A DNA stretch of 64,000 bases from Vibrio spartinae (GTDB lineage: Bacteria > Pseudomonadota > Gammaproteobacteria > Enterobacterales > Vibrionaceae), in assembly GCF_024347135.1 (NCBI RefSeq), contig NZ_AP024907.1:1665001-1729000 (forward strand), read 5' to 3'. A program made the position numbers and the translations under genes. Of the stretch, positions 34,676-44,569 are shown piece by piece (within the stretch, counting starts at the first letter, position 1; every line of letters begins with the position of its first letter). The notes beneath the pieces are model-generated. The model saw only the letters and a program-made list of their open reading frames with translations. It searched no databases and was not told where the DNA came from.

Positions 34676-35878
34676 ATGATCATCAAACCTAAAATTCGTG
34701 GATTTATTTGTACGACGACACATCCAGTCGGATGTGAAGCGAATGTCAGAGAGCAGATCGCTTATACTCAATCACAAGGAAGCGTAGAGAATGCGCCTAA
34801 GCGCGTACTGGTTGTCGGATCTTCCAGTGGCTATGGACTTTCATCGCGTATTGCTGCGGCATTTGGTGGTGGTGCGGCAACAATCGGTGTTTTCTTCGAA
34901 AAGCCGGCAACCGAGAAGAAACCGGGTACCGCAGGATTTTACAACGCTGCTGCATTTGACAAGTGTGCACATGAAGCGGGTCTTTATGCGAAAAGCATTA
35001 ATGGTGATGCGTTTTCTCATGAAGCAAAACAGAAGGCGATTGAGCTGATTCAACAAGATTTGGGTCAGATTGATCTGGTTGTCTACTCTTTGGCATCACC
35101 AGTCAGAAAAATGCCTGACAGTGGCGAATTGGTGCGCTCAGCATTGAAACCAATTGGTGAAACGTACACGTCAACCGCTGTGGATACCAATCGGGATGTT
35201 ATTATTGAAGCCAGTATTGAACCCGCAACTGAGCAGGAAATTGAAGACACTGTGACAGTCATGGGCGGACAAGACTGGGAACTCTGGATCAATGCATTGA
35301 ACGACGCTGGTGTGCTTGCAGACGGCTGTAAAACCGTTGCGTATAGCTATATCGGTACCGAGCTGACCTGGCCGATCTATTGGGACGGTGCGCTTGGCCG
35401 TGCGAAGATGGACTTAGATCGTGCTGCAACAGCGCTGAACCAGCAACTGAGCGCGAAACAGGGCTCTGCCAATGTTGCCGTATTGAAATCGGTTGTTACG
35501 CAGGCCAGTTCTGCAATTCCGGTCATGCCGCTTTACATCTCAATGGTGTTTAAAAAGATGCGTGAAGAAGGCGTTCATGAAGGATGTATGGCGCAGATCT
35601 ATCGTCTGTTCAGTGAGCGACTGTATCGGACTGATGGTCAGGCTCCTGCCGTGGATGACCACAATCGTCTGCGTCTTGACGACTGGGAGCTGAGAGACGA
35701 TATTCAGCGCCATTGTCGTGAGTTGTGGCCTCAAATCACAACCGAAAATCTCAAACAACTGACAGATTATGAAGCATACAAAGAAGAGTTTTTGAAACTG
35801 TTTGGTTTTGGTATTGATGGCGTAGATTATGATGCTGATGTGAATCCGGCCGTTGAGTTTGACGTGATTGATATCTAA
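34676..35878 (+). CDS. fabV: Enoyl-ACP reductase FabV
   Basis: ATG 34676 ([20 protein letters not shown]) fits the family; a TTG at 34670 lies too close to the AAAGGAAG site. The 400-residue cytoplasmic enzyme reduces enoyl-ACP with NADH in the last step of fatty-acid elongation. The long Tyr-x8-Lys active-site arrangement is present ([22 protein letters not shown] region), and the glycine-rich nucleotide loop reads [14 protein letters not shown]. FabV enzymes resist triclosan. A strong terminator follows at 35901. Confidence 0.95.
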   Translation: MIIKPKIRGFICTTTHPVGCEANVREQIAYTQSQGSVENAPKRVLVVGSSSGYGLSSRIAAAFGGGAATIGVFFEKPATEKKPGTAGFYNAAAFDKCAHEAGLYAKSINGDAFSHEAKQKAIELIQQDLGQIDLVVYSLASPVRKMPDSGELVRSALKPIGETYTSTAVDTNRDVIIEASIEPATEQEIEDTVTVMGGQDWELWINALNDAGVLADGCKTVAYSYIGTELTWPIYWDGALGRAKMDLDRAATALNQQLSAKQGSANVAVLKSVVTQASSAIPVMPLYISMVFKKMREEGVHEGCMAQIYRLFSERLYRTDGQAPAVDDHNRLRLDDWELRDDIQRHCRELWPQITTENLKQLTDYEAYKEEFLKLFGFGIDGVDYDADVNPAVEFDVIDI

Positions 35879-35899
35879 TTCGTTTTAGATGAAATATGA

Positions 35900-35926
35900 A
35901 AAAGCGCCATTATGGCGCTTTTTTTG
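35900..35926 (+). terminator. fabV terminator
   Basis: AAGCGCCAT pairs with ATGGCGCTT, followed by seven T residues. Confidence 0.85.
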
Positions 35927-36018
35927 ATCCGAAATGACCGTTGTGGTGGTCATGATCGCTGTACTGTCCTGAGCTGCATCGGTGCGAAGAATGAATCGAA
36001 TTCACTCACTCAGCGTCA

Positions 36019-37701
36019 CTAACTTAGGAGAATGATAACCGTGCCGGTCAGGGTCATCAGAATATTGGCAATGGTATAGGTGCCGGCGTATCCGAGTGCA
36101 GGGATGGTTGATTTCGCATAGTCATTCACGATGTCCATCGCTGGTGCGCAGGTTCTTGCGCCGATAATGGCACCAAACAGCAACGCGCGGTTCATTTTCA
36201 GCACATATGCACCAATGAGGTAAGCAAAAAATACCGGGACGACACTGACCAGAAATGCCAGGCCAATGACTTTGATACCGATTTCTGACAAGTGCTCAAA
36301 CATACTGCCACCGGCACTCAAACCGATACCAACCATAAAAATCATCAACCCGAGATCTTTGGTCATATTCAGTGCACCTTGCGGGACATAACCAAAAGTC
36401 GGGTGATTGGCCCGTAAAAAGCCGAGCGTAATCCCAGAGAGCAACAGCCCGACGGCATTCCCTAAACCAAAAGAGACTTGACCGAAGGTCATGGTAATCA
36501 GACCGAGCGTAATTCCAAAAATGAAAAAGGCACAAAAAGCCAGCAAGTCTGCCATTTGGCTGTGAATCGAAATGAAACCGATTTTATCCGCGAGCCCTTG
36601 TACCCGACTTTTTTCACCACTGACCTGAAGGAGATCACCTTTGGTGAGCACAATATCTGAGTCCATTGGCATTTCAATTTGTGCCCGGACAACGCGGTTG
36701 AGAAAACAGCCATACTCAGAAAGGTTCAGGTCAGAGAGCCGTTTTCCGACCATGCTGTCACTTTTGACCACGATCTCTTCTTCTGAAATACGCAGGTCAA
36801 GTAAATTGCGGTCAAACACTTCTTTACCGTTTCTGAAACTGGGATCCAGTCTTGCGTGACTGTCGGGGAAACCAACCAGTGCGATTTCATCACCTTCTTG
36901 CAAAATCGCGTCACCATCCGGATGGGCCAAAATACCATTCCGTCGGATTCGCTCAATGTAACAGCCTGTTTGACGATAGATTCCCAATTCACGAAGATTC
37001 CGACCATCAATCCAGTTGGTCAGTTCTTTTCCCACCCGATATGCGCGAATAATGGGTAAATAGACTTTCCGTTGGCCGTTATGACCTAAGCCGCGCTCCC
37101 GAGCGATTTGCCGGGCTGAATCTGAGAGGTTTTGCTTTTGTAGTCTCGGCAGAAGCTTCGCAAACATAATCATACTGATGAGGCCGATGAGATAAGCAAT
37201 GGCATAGCCGACGGAGACATTTTCCAAAACGTGGGACATATCCATGCTATGGGGGATTTCTGCCAATCCGGAACTTAAGGCATCTTGGGCTCCGACGAGA
37301 ATCGGTGTGGAGGTGAGTGCTCCGGCCATCATCCCCGCAGACAGACCGTAATCCAGATGCAGGGCCTTGCCTCCGAAATAAGTGATTAGGTTAGCAATGA
37401 TAAGGACCGTCAGGCTTAAGATCAGGTAGTGTTTTCCATCTCGGAAAAAGATACCAAAAAAATTGGGACCCGCTTCAATACCGACACAGTAAATAAATAG
37501 CATGAAACCGATGGTGAGCGCTTCTGAATTCAGAGAAAAACCAAGGTGACCCATAAGAAGTGAGGTGACGAGAACACCGATGGAGTTACCGACCTGTAGG
37601 CTACCGAAACGAATTTTTCCCAGCGCCAGACCGCTCGCCAGAACAACAAAAATAAGCAGAATAGGGTTTTCTTTTAACAGCAGAACAACGTTTATATTCA
37701 C
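36019..37701 (-). CDS. YidE/AspT-family transporter with two RCK-C (TrkA-C) domains
   Basis: GTG 37701 ([20 protein letters not shown]) is favoured over the open-frame ATG at 37791, giving 560 residues, the usual length. Five to six N-terminal and five to six C-terminal membrane segments flank two cytosolic TrkA-C domains (about 205-375). The family exchanges aspartate and alanine or related acids; substrate here is unknown. Confidence 0.85.
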   Translation of the reverse strand: MNINVVLLLKENPILLIFVVLASGLALGKIRFGSLQVGNSIGVLVTSLLMGHLGFSLNSEALTIGFMLFIYCVGIEAGPNFFGIFFRDGKHYLILSLTVLIIANLITYFGGKALHLDYGLSAGMMAGALTSTPILVGAQDALSSGLAEIPHSMDMSHVLENVSVGYAIAYLIGLISMIMFAKLLPRLQKQNLSDSARQIARERGLGHNGQRKVYLPIIRAYRVGKELTNWIDGRNLRELGIYRQTGCYIERIRRNGILAHPDGDAILQEGDEIALVGFPDSHARLDPSFRNGKEVFDRNLLDLRISEEEIVVKSDSMVGKRLSDLNLSEYGCFLNRVVRAQIEMPMDSDIVLTKGDLLQVSGEKSRVQGLADKIGFISIHSQMADLLAFCAFFIFGITLGLITMTFGQVSFGLGNAVGLLLSGITLGFLRANHPTFGYVPQGALNMTKDLGLMIFMVGIGLSAGGSMFEHLSEIGIKVIGLAFLVSVVPVFFAYLIGAYVLKMNRALLFGAIIGARTCAPAMDIVNDYAKSTIPALGYAGTYTIANILMTLTGTVIILLS

Positions 37702-37858
37702 AACTTGACTCAGGGATGTGGAAAAAGATGGCGGACAAATTGTATCTGAAATATAAGAAAAAATAAGGGTATTTTTCAGGCTTTTTGGCACAAAGAAGAA
37801 TTTTCATCTTAACGAAGGGACGAGGGGAGAGAATCAATGTGTTGGTGCGTCAGAAAAG

Positions 37859-37885
37859 CAAAACCTGCCAGATAATTGGCAGGTT
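37859..37885 (-). terminator. grxA terminator
   Basis: AACCTGCCA and TGGCAGGTT form the stem; on the minus strand TTTTGCTTTT follows. Confidence 0.7.
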
Positions 37886-37898
37886 AGTCAGGTCGTGA

Positions 37899-38165
37899 TT
37901 ATGCATTAAACAGACCTAGATTGTCTCTGGCATAAGCTTCGAATTCAGTACAGCCACCAATATGAGTCTGGTCAATGAAGATTTGCGGTACGGTTTCAAC
38001 GGGCTTGCCTACGGTTTTTTCTAAATCGGCTTTGCTGATGCCTTCTGCTTGGATATCAACGTAGCGGAAATTAAAATCGTCACGTTTTTCTTTTAACGTT
38101 TCTGCATGTTCTTTTGCCCGAACACAGAATGGGCAGCCGGGACGACCAAAGATCACTACAAACAT
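37899..38165 (-). CDS. grxA: Glutaredoxin 1
   Basis: ATG 38165 has AAGGAGA 5 bp upstream, and the longer frame from 38180 contains that site. The 88-residue protein has the active-site CPFC, the TVPQIFID cis-Pro loop and GGCTEFEAY. It reduces disulfides with glutathione, for example in ribonucleotide reductase. Confidence 0.93.
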   Translation of the reverse strand: MFVVIFGRPGCPFCVRAKEHAETLKEKRDDFNFRYVDIQAEGISKADLEKTVGKPVETVPQIFIDQTHIGGCTEFEAYARDNLGLFNA

Positions 38166-38281
38166 AACTTTCTCCTTCATGTGTTGTTGGCGTAACTATG
38201 CCTGAAGTCACTTTGGAAATAAAGTTACATCTGCCTCTTGCTTTAATAGATTAAACCGATGTAACCGATAATCTGCCACTG

Positions 38282-38308
38282 AAAAATATGGGCCACGAAT
38301 GGCCCACA
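38282..38308 (-). terminator. hexR terminator
   Basis: TGGGCCA-CGAA-TGGCCCA at 38289-38306; on the minus strand it is followed by TATTTTTC. Confidence 0.7.
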
Positions 38309-38342
38309 TGAAATGAAAATCTTAAGAATATACAGTTCAGGG

Positions 38343-39197
38343 TCAGAACTGAGGTAATTTATCGTAGCGGGAATCTTTTAAGACATCTTTCACTCGTTTG
38401 AGATTTTCCCGGAATCCTGAACCGCGACGTAATGTAAACCCGGTTGCGAGCACGTCAATGACGGTCATCTGAACTACTCTGCTCGCCATCGGCATGTAGA
38501 CATCAGTATCTTCCGGGACGTCAAGACAGATGGAGAGTGAGCAGACCTGATCGAGCGGTGAGTCTTTGGCAGTGATGGCGATGACGGTTGCACCGTTCTG
38601 TTTTGCGAGATGTGCGATCTCAACCTGACTTTTGGTCCGGCCAGTATGAGAGATCAGCACCACGACATCATTATCAGTGCAATTGATACAGCTCATGCGC
38701 TGCATGACAATATCTTCAAAGCAAGAGATCGGAATATTAAAGCGGATAAACTTATTTTGTGCATCACGCGCGACCGCGGAAGATGCACCCAGGCCAAAAA
38801 ACGAAATTCTCTTGGCTTGCGTCAGCAAATCCACGGCACGGTTAATTTGTACGGCGTCGATGCTGTTTTTGGCAACATCAAGGCAAGCCATGGTGGATTC
38901 AAAAATCTTATGTGTATAGGCATCGGGACCATCATCTTCTTCGACATTACGGTTCACATACGGTGTCCCGTTTGCCAGACTTTGGGCAAGATGAAGCTTG
39001 AAGTCCGGAAAGCCTTTGGTATCTAAACGACGACAGAAGCGGTTGACCGTGGGCTCACTCACATCAGCCATTTTGGCAAGGGTTGCAATACTGGAATGGA
39101 TTGCAGTTTGCGGTGATGCCATGATGACTTCTGCGACTTTGCGTTCAGACTTACTAAAATTTTCCAGATTTTTTTGAATTTTTTCTAATGTATTCAT
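38343..39197 (-). CDS. hexR: RpiR-family regulator HexR
   Basis: The start at 39197 (MNTLEKIQKNLENFSKSERKVA) gives 284 residues, the usual size. The N-terminal helix-turn-helix (MADVSEPTVNRFCRRL) is followed by a SIS sugar-phosphate domain (ISFFGLGASSAVARDAQ, VVVLISHTGRTKSQVE). HexR senses 2-keto-3-deoxy-6-phosphogluconate and controls central carbon genes. Confidence 0.92.
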   Translation of the reverse strand: MNTLEKIQKNLENFSKSERKVAEVIMASPQTAIHSSIATLAKMADVSEPTVNRFCRRLDTKGFPDFKLHLAQSLANGTPYVNRNVEEDDGPDAYTHKIFESTMACLDVAKNSIDAVQINRAVDLLTQAKRISFFGLGASSAVARDAQNKFIRFNIPISCFEDIVMQRMSCINCTDNDVVVLISHTGRTKSQVEIAHLAKQNGATVIAITAKDSPLDQVCSLSICLDVPEDTDVYMPMASRVVQMTVIDVLATGFTLRRGSGFRENLKRVKDVLKDSRYDKLPQF

Positions 39198-39523
39198 AGT
39201 GTTCACACGGGGAAAGAACATTTCAGGAATTCGACCTGATCACTGGCGATATCGAATCATGATACCCAAAGCATTCAACATTCATCACGAAGTGGGCATG
39301 GGAAATGAGTATAAACGTATGCACCGGTAATTCTGTAACATTTCAGGTTATCAGATGATAAGAATATGACAGGCCTCAAACTAAATTTCATATGATCCCC
39401 TAATTTTACCGCTAAATCCGACAAAACAGTATGTCTTCAAGACAAAATGATTCATTTCTTACATCAGTCAGAAATAAAATTTCATCAGATATGATCGAGT
39501 AACCGAAAACAGGGGGATGCATA
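39198..39523. other. Intergenic region upstream of hexR
   Basis: Promoter region of hexR and 3' end of panP. It is AT-rich; I see no RNA gene, hairpin with U-run or conserved operator. Confidence 0.4.
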
Positions 39524-41176
39524 TTATACGTTGCCTGACAGAATGCTTTCTGCTGAGCGTTGGATTTGACGCAGTAATGTCGGGGCGAGTGTGGCAATAT
39601 GCCGCTGCTCTTCTAAAACTGCATGCAAGATATCTTTCGTGGTTAATGGGTTGGCAAGCACGACGCGGAAGACGATGGTATTGAGGTACTGCCAACGCTT
39701 TGGTGTCAGTTGAGTCCGGGAAACAAATGATTTTCCTGACTCTCTTTGCTTTTTCTGAATAAATTTTGTCAGTGCATTCAATTGTTGATTGAGTTGGGCG
39801 AGCGCATCATCGGTGCAGTGTTGCAAGGCGAGACGGGCTTGTTGAGGGACGTAACGATAAGTCAGTAAACACAACTCAGGTTCTGAAACGAGTTCGAAGT
39901 CATCCTGCTGACAAATGAGATCGGCAAAATAAGCTGCTTTTTGAATACTTTCATTGATCAGTAATTCATAACCCGCACGACTAATGATATGCATACATGC
40001 ATAGACTAGCATTGCCATGCCAGAACGTGAGCCTTCTAGTGTCCGGCTGCCTAAATCTTTCGATCCTTCACGGAGAATATATTGGGCATGATGCTCAATC
40101 GCATGGCTTGATGTGGGTGACTTAAACAGCACCATTCCAGCACCCATCGGGAGGTAGAGTTGTTTATGGGCATCGATGGTCACTGAATCAGCGTGTTCGA
40201 TACCGTTTAATAGATAACGGTATCGATGCGACATCAATGTTGCGCCGCCCCATGCCGCATCGACATGAAAATGACACTGTTCCTGCTGACAGATGGTCGC
40301 CATTTCAGCAAGCGGGTCGATATTCCCCGTTTCCGTTGTCCCGGCAACACCGACTACTGCAAATGGCAAAATTTGTTGTTGCTTCAGGCGTTGAATGGTT
40401 GTTTTTAGCGCATCGGGTTTAATCCGATTGTGTTCATCCGTCGGAATCACAACCAAACCTTGCTGACCAATTCCCAGTAAATCCGCTGCTTTTTTTAATG
40501 AATAATGGCCGCGTTCGGAGACTAGAATCGCTAATCCTTCATAGCCATAATGTTTCATGGCCCGAAACAGACCTTCCTTTTCGGCCCCCTGAAATGCGCC
40601 CTGAGCTTTGAGTGCATTATTGCGGGCAACCCATAAGGCCGTGATGTTGGCGATGGTTCCACCTGAGCAAAATGCCCCCAGTGAATGGTTGGCGCTATGC
40701 ATCCACTGAGTATAGAAGTTTTCATGACCGGCATAGATCAGTCGGTGCAACATGCCGATGACCTGACGTTCGAGTGGTGTGAAGGCTTTCGATGTTTCAA
40801 TTTTGACTAGGTTTTGGTTCAGAGCAATCATGATTTTTGACAGCGGCATCAGAAAATAGGGCAGTGCCGATGTCATATGGCCGATAAAGCTGGGAGCCGA
40901 TGTATGAACCGACTGAGCAACGACCTTATCCAGCAAATGCTGGGCATGCTCAGAGACAAATGCCGGTTGTTCCGGAATCTGTGAAGATAGAAAATCTTGC
41001 TCAATTGTTTTCAGCGGTTTTTCTTCGGAAACGATATGCTCTCGTAAGAACTGATTGAGGTTCTGAGAAATCTTTTCTTCGATTTGGGTCAGCGTGGACC
41101 CCGGACCTTCCGGTATAGTAAAAATCCGAAGCAGGCTATCAAAATTGGCTTCCGCTGTTTTGCTTTTTACAACCAT
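39524..41176 (-). CDS. panP: PLP-dependent aspartate 1-decarboxylase PanP
   Basis: The 550-residue protein is a group II PLP decarboxylase: HSLGAFCSGGTIANITALW, the aspartate and histidine that hold PLP (FHVDAAWGG) and the Schiff-base lysine in SVTIDAHKQLYLP. In vibrios lacking PanD this enzyme makes beta-alanine for coenzyme A. Glutamate decarboxylase-like activity is the alternative, but overall length and termini fit PanP. Confidence 0.9.
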   Translation of the reverse strand: MVVKSKTAEANFDSLLRIFTIPEGPGSTLTQIEEKISQNLNQFLREHIVSEEKPLKTIEQDFLSSQIPEQPAFVSEHAQHLLDKVVAQSVHTSAPSFIGHMTSALPYFLMPLSKIMIALNQNLVKIETSKAFTPLERQVIGMLHRLIYAGHENFYTQWMHSANHSLGAFCSGGTIANITALWVARNNALKAQGAFQGAEKEGLFRAMKHYGYEGLAILVSERGHYSLKKAADLLGIGQQGLVVIPTDEHNRIKPDALKTTIQRLKQQQILPFAVVGVAGTTETGNIDPLAEMATICQQEQCHFHVDAAWGGATLMSHRYRYLLNGIEHADSVTIDAHKQLYLPMGAGMVLFKSPTSSHAIEHHAQYILREGSKDLGSRTLEGSRSGMAMLVYACMHIISRAGYELLINESIQKAAYFADLICQQDDFELVSEPELCLLTYRYVPQQARLALQHCTDDALAQLNQQLNALTKFIQKKQRESGKSFVSRTQLTPKRWQYLNTIVFRVVLANPLTTKDILHAVLEEQRHIATLAPTLLRQIQRSAESILSGNV

Positions 41177-41317
41177 AAAGCTATCAAATCGTGTCGTGGC
41201 CTATTCTGGCGGGACAATCTAAACGAAAATGTAATGAATGTCCCGCATTAATTGATGGGCTTGCCCGTACAGCTGTCATCACCATGATGGCTGTACGGGC
41301 ACCTTAATCGTCAGGGG

Positions 41318-42244
41318 TTAAAATCCAGATGAATGTATGATCGAACGAATCTGAGATTTGAAGTCGTTATCTGATAAGTTACTTAATTCGTATAAGACTT
41401 CAGCACCCGTTGCGTTGATTTCAACCTCATGATCGTCAATGCTTTCATCTTGCTCACGGAACAGCAGTAAGTGGTAAGCAATCTTGGCAACATCAAGATA
41501 AGAGACCTCTCTTGGTTTATGTGGTCTCTCCCGGTTGGATGCCACAGAAAGGAAATCCTGATCAAATCCCCATGTTTTGAGGACATGATAGCTGGTCCGG
41601 TTACAGCGAGATTCAAAAATACGCATTGCCAAGTCATGATCAAGGTAGTTGCCTTGCTCAAGATAGAGGTGGTATTCATTGAGTAAGCAGAATAACCCGA
41701 TATCCGCTAATAGACCGACTAGCAAGGCTTTATCTGATTCCAGATAAGCATATTCCTGCGGATCAAGGTGCTTAAACGCATTGGTGACCAGAACCATTGT
41801 TGCGCATAGCTTTCTTGAGTTAGTGGCACTTTGCCGTAGGATTTGATTACAGTCATCCCGAAGATTTACCGAGTATTTCAGTTGTTTCACAGCCTGTGCC
41901 GTGACAATGTCTCTGACCCGAAAAATCCCCAGCCTGGATACAGCGGTGTTGATATCGCTATAGGCAATATTTCTTGAGTTAAAAATAACGGAATTGGCAA
42001 TACGCAGGACAACCGCAGTCAAGCCCGGATCATCGATCAGACATTCCGCAACATCAGTGACAGTCGTCGCTTCATCCAAACAGAGTTTCTGGATTTCCAG
42101 CACAACCTGAGGGATCGGAGGGAGTTCTATCTTTCCGCTTCGTATAGACAATTCAACCATTTGGGCAAATTCGGTTTCAATTGCCTGAAATAAGGCTTGT
42201 TGATCACTCGGAAGCCAAAAAAAAGAGACGTGATTCATATTCAT
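41318..42244 (-). CDS. HDOD-domain signalling protein
   Basis: The 308-residue protein has an HDOD domain at about 40-240 (IELPPIPQVVLEIQKLCLDE, then LIDDPGLTAVVLRIANSVIF and AVSRLGIFRVRDIV). HDOD proteins lack the metal-binding residues of HD hydrolases and act in signalling and stress networks. No other domain is seen. It is divergent from tfoX. Confidence 0.88.
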   Translation of the reverse strand: MNMNHVSFFWLPSDQQALFQAIETEFAQMVELSIRSGKIELPPIPQVVLEIQKLCLDEATTVTDVAECLIDDPGLTAVVLRIANSVIFNSRNIAYSDINTAVSRLGIFRVRDIVTAQAVKQLKYSVNLRDDCNQILRQSATNSRKLCATMVLVTNAFKHLDPQEYAYLESDKALLVGLLADIGLFCLLNEYHLYLEQGNYLDHDLAMRIFESRCNRTSYHVLKTWGFDQDFLSVASNRERPHKPREVSYLDVAKIAYHLLLFREQDESIDDHEVEINATGAEVLYELSNLSDNDFKSQIRSIIHSSGF

Positions 42245-42556
42245 CAGATTCGTTGCTATTTACGTTATTTTAGCGTTGCGCTGACAGCACCGCAATGAAT
42301 TATCGATGAGTTATAAAAAATATTAGTTTTACGCTCAAATTGAGAATACGCACGCATATTTATTATCTCTACGTGATTGCTCTGGTTTTGATGGGACTCA
42401 TTTCACACCCCTTGCCGAGATTTTAGAAATCAATTCGTTATATCTTTTAAACCGACAATAGGGCGATAGCTCGGATGTTCCCGCAATGAATCTTCGAGTT
42501 ATCGCCTATGAAGTCAGCCTGAAATATACATATAACGACTACTGAGGCTAGGGTAA
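42245..42556 (+). promoter_or_regulatory. tfoX leader with a strong hairpin
   Basis: GGCGATAGCTCG (42462-42473) pairs with CGAGTTATCGCC (42495-42506) with one G-T that is a G-U pair in plus-strand RNA. In V. cholerae the tfoX leader blocks translation until the TfoR small RNA opens it; a similar mechanism is plausible here. The hairpin does not itself cover the start codon. Confidence 0.5.
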
Positions 42557-43162
42557 ATGATAGCAACAAAATTTTTTGATTACTTAATAGAGAGAGAAAA
42601 CTTTGACACGAAGTCAATATTTGGGGATATCGGGCTGTTTTGGCAAGATGCCATGTTTGCTTTAATCAGCACCAATCATATTTATATTCGAGGTGGAGAC
42701 ATTCTGGATGAAAAATTAAATGCCTTAAATTGCTCAAAATATGTCTTTGTTAAAAAACAAAGTATTTCTAAAGTGAATTATTATGATATTACTGAATTAT
42801 TTCAATCCGGTTATCCTTGTTTGGGAGAGTTGATCAGCCGCTCAAAAGCATTGGCTATTTTTCAAAAAAAGCAAAAGTACTCATTATCGAACCGACGTTT
42901 GAGAGATTTGCCCAATTTGCACTTGACTATCGAGCGAATGATGAAGAAATCGGGGATTCCGGATGTTGCCACATTTTTTAAACTGGGGGCTTTGAAAGCT
43001 TTTATCAAAGTCAGGCAACTGTATGGTACAACGACGGACATTAAACTGTTATGGAAATTCGTGGGAGCCATTGAAGAAATTCACTGGAAACTGATCCCGG
43101 AAAAACGCAAACAGCAGCTATTGAATGAATGCTGCACTCTGATGGAAATAGAGGAGGGATAA
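42557..43162 (+). CDS. tfoX: Competence regulator TfoX
   Basis: The 201-residue protein has both TfoX domains: N-terminal SIFGDIGLFWQDAMFALI (family usual FGGxGLF, here Asp replaces the second Gly) and C-terminal LRDLPNLHLTIERMMKKSGI with LLWKFVGAIEEIHWKLI. In vibrios TfoX drives chitin-induced DNA uptake and can raise T6SS activity, which may link it to the island at 1-14060. TfoY is the paralogue, but the RGGDILDE and C-terminal segments match TfoX better. Confidence 0.85.
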   Translation: MIATKFFDYLIERENFDTKSIFGDIGLFWQDAMFALISTNHIYIRGGDILDEKLNALNCSKYVFVKKQSISKVNYYDITELFQSGYPCLGELISRSKALAIFQKKQKYSLSNRRLRDLPNLHLTIERMMKKSGIPDVATFFKLGALKAFIKVRQLYGTTTDIKLLWKFVGAIEEIHWKLIPEKRKQQLLNECCTLMEIEEG

Positions 43163-43227
43163 GATTGAACAGCCAAGTCGCTTAACTTGGCTGTATTAGT
43201 TATGAGTAATCAGGTTAATCGTTCAAA

Positions 43228-43776
43228 TTAGTATTTGAAGCGGGCGCTTAAGATAATTTGATCGTCATATGTGTCATTAAAGCGAGCTTCAGCTGCAACC
43301 GAGAACAATTCTGTCGAGTGGAAGCGAGCATAGGCAGCACCCAACCAATCGTCATCATCATCAATGCTCAGATAGCCCACTTTACCACCAACTTCAAGTT
43401 GTGGCCCTAACCACTGGCGAACACCCAGATTCAATTCCATGCCGGTATCACTACCTCGGGAGTCATCGTGATCAACCATGCGGACTAACATCTCGCCGGT
43501 GAAATCAGCCCAGTTGTTTATGGGAGCGTGGAAGCCTAAGCCACCGGTTAGGTCGTAATCACCGTCAAGTTCTGAATCGACTCGTCCTATCACATGTGCA
43601 TTGGGATGAACTGACATACTAAAACCTGCACCATAAGTATTGGGACTAATACCTATCCGTGCTTCATAGTAGTCATAACTAAAGTTGCTCATTACCGATG
43701 GACTGTTTGGATCTACCGCTGCAAATGTATAACCAGAAGCTAGTAACAACACTGTTGCACTAATAATTTTACGCAT
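43228..43776 (-). CDS. Small outer-membrane beta-barrel protein
   Basis: The 182-residue protein has a signal peptide (MRKIISATVLLLASGYTFA) and alternating beta strands ending in an aromatic residue (LSARFKY), as in eight-stranded barrels. Acidic loops (DDDDDW) face out. I know no specific function; it sits downstream of, and convergent with, tfoX. Confidence 0.75.
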   Translation of the reverse strand: MRKIISATVLLLASGYTFAAVDPNSPSVMSNFSYDYYEARIGISPNTYGAGFSMSVHPNAHVIGRVDSELDGDYDLTGGLGFHAPINNWADFTGEMLVRMVDHDDSRGSDTGMELNLGVRQWLGPQLEVGGKVGYLSIDDDDDWLGAAYARFHSTELFSVAAEARFNDTYDDQIILSARFKY

Positions 43777-44044
43777 AACTGAACCTATCTTATTTAGAAT
43801 CCCTGTAAAATGGCAGTAATTCTGCCTTCAATCAACCCTTTAACACATCATAAACCGGATGAGAGGCATAATGCTACCTTAAGAGTGTCATGCTTTTGTC
43901 GTGTGAGTAAATCGTTTGCAAATACAATGCCATAAATGAGGGCTAAAACACATCATAACGTTGATGAAGGGGCGATAGCCACTTCCATTTGAAAGAAAAT
44001 GACTATCGAAGACCATTCAATCATGTCACCTGCACCGTATTGAA

Positions 44045-44545
44045 TCACTCGCCAAATTCACGACGTCGTTGAGAGAGCGCCGCGAGTATTTCCGCTGTAT
44101 CCAGTATTTTCATCCAAGGTGACAGATCAGTTTCGTTCTGAATCATATACTGAGTGAGTTGGTGTTTAATCGCTTGGCGAAGTGCATCTCCTTGCCAAGG
44201 TTTACTGATATAAAAATCCAAACCAGCATGATTAATCGCTTTGACGGTATCATCAAGGCCAGCCTGTCCTGTCAGGAGAACTTTGCGAGCCTTTGCTGTT
44301 TGCGGATCGGCATTGAGCTCTATCAGAAATTGAATGCCTGTCTGTTCCGGCATGATGTGATCACAAAGAATCAATGCCAGAGGAATCTCTTGTTGTTGAC
44401 AGTCAGACAACACTTCTTTTGCCTCCGATACCGACTGGGCGGCCTCAACGACGAAATTATCTTCAAAACAGTCGAGGTCTTGGACCACGCTGTCTAAAAT
44501 CTCCCGTTCGTCATCAACACAGAGGATCAAATAACGTCGATTCAT
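44045..44545 (-). CDS. Single-domain response regulator
   Basis: ATG 44545 has AAGGAG 6 bp upstream. The 166-residue protein is a receiver: acidic pair in CVDDE, phospho-acceptor Asp in LILCDHIMP, Thr in VLLTGQAG, Lys in YISKPWQ. A C-terminal helix (about 130-166) has no DNA-binding domain, so output is probably by protein contact. It follows the kinase gene by 25 bp. Confidence 0.88.
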   Translation of the reverse strand: MNRRYLILCVDDEREILDSVVQDLDCFEDNFVVEAAQSVSEAKEVLSDCQQQEIPLALILCDHIMPEQTGIQFLIELNADPQTAKARKVLLTGQAGLDDTVKAINHAGLDFYISKPWQGDALRQAIKHQLTQYMIQNETDLSPWMKILDTAEILAALSQRRREFGE

Positions 44546-44569
44546 AGTGTGCTCCTTCATCATTACTAT

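Noticed and set aside
42245..42556. c-di-GMP (GEMM) riboswitch upstream of the TfoX-type gene
   Set aside because: Such a riboswitch precedes tfoY in V. cholerae, but I do not find its conserved core here; only a simple long hairpin is present.
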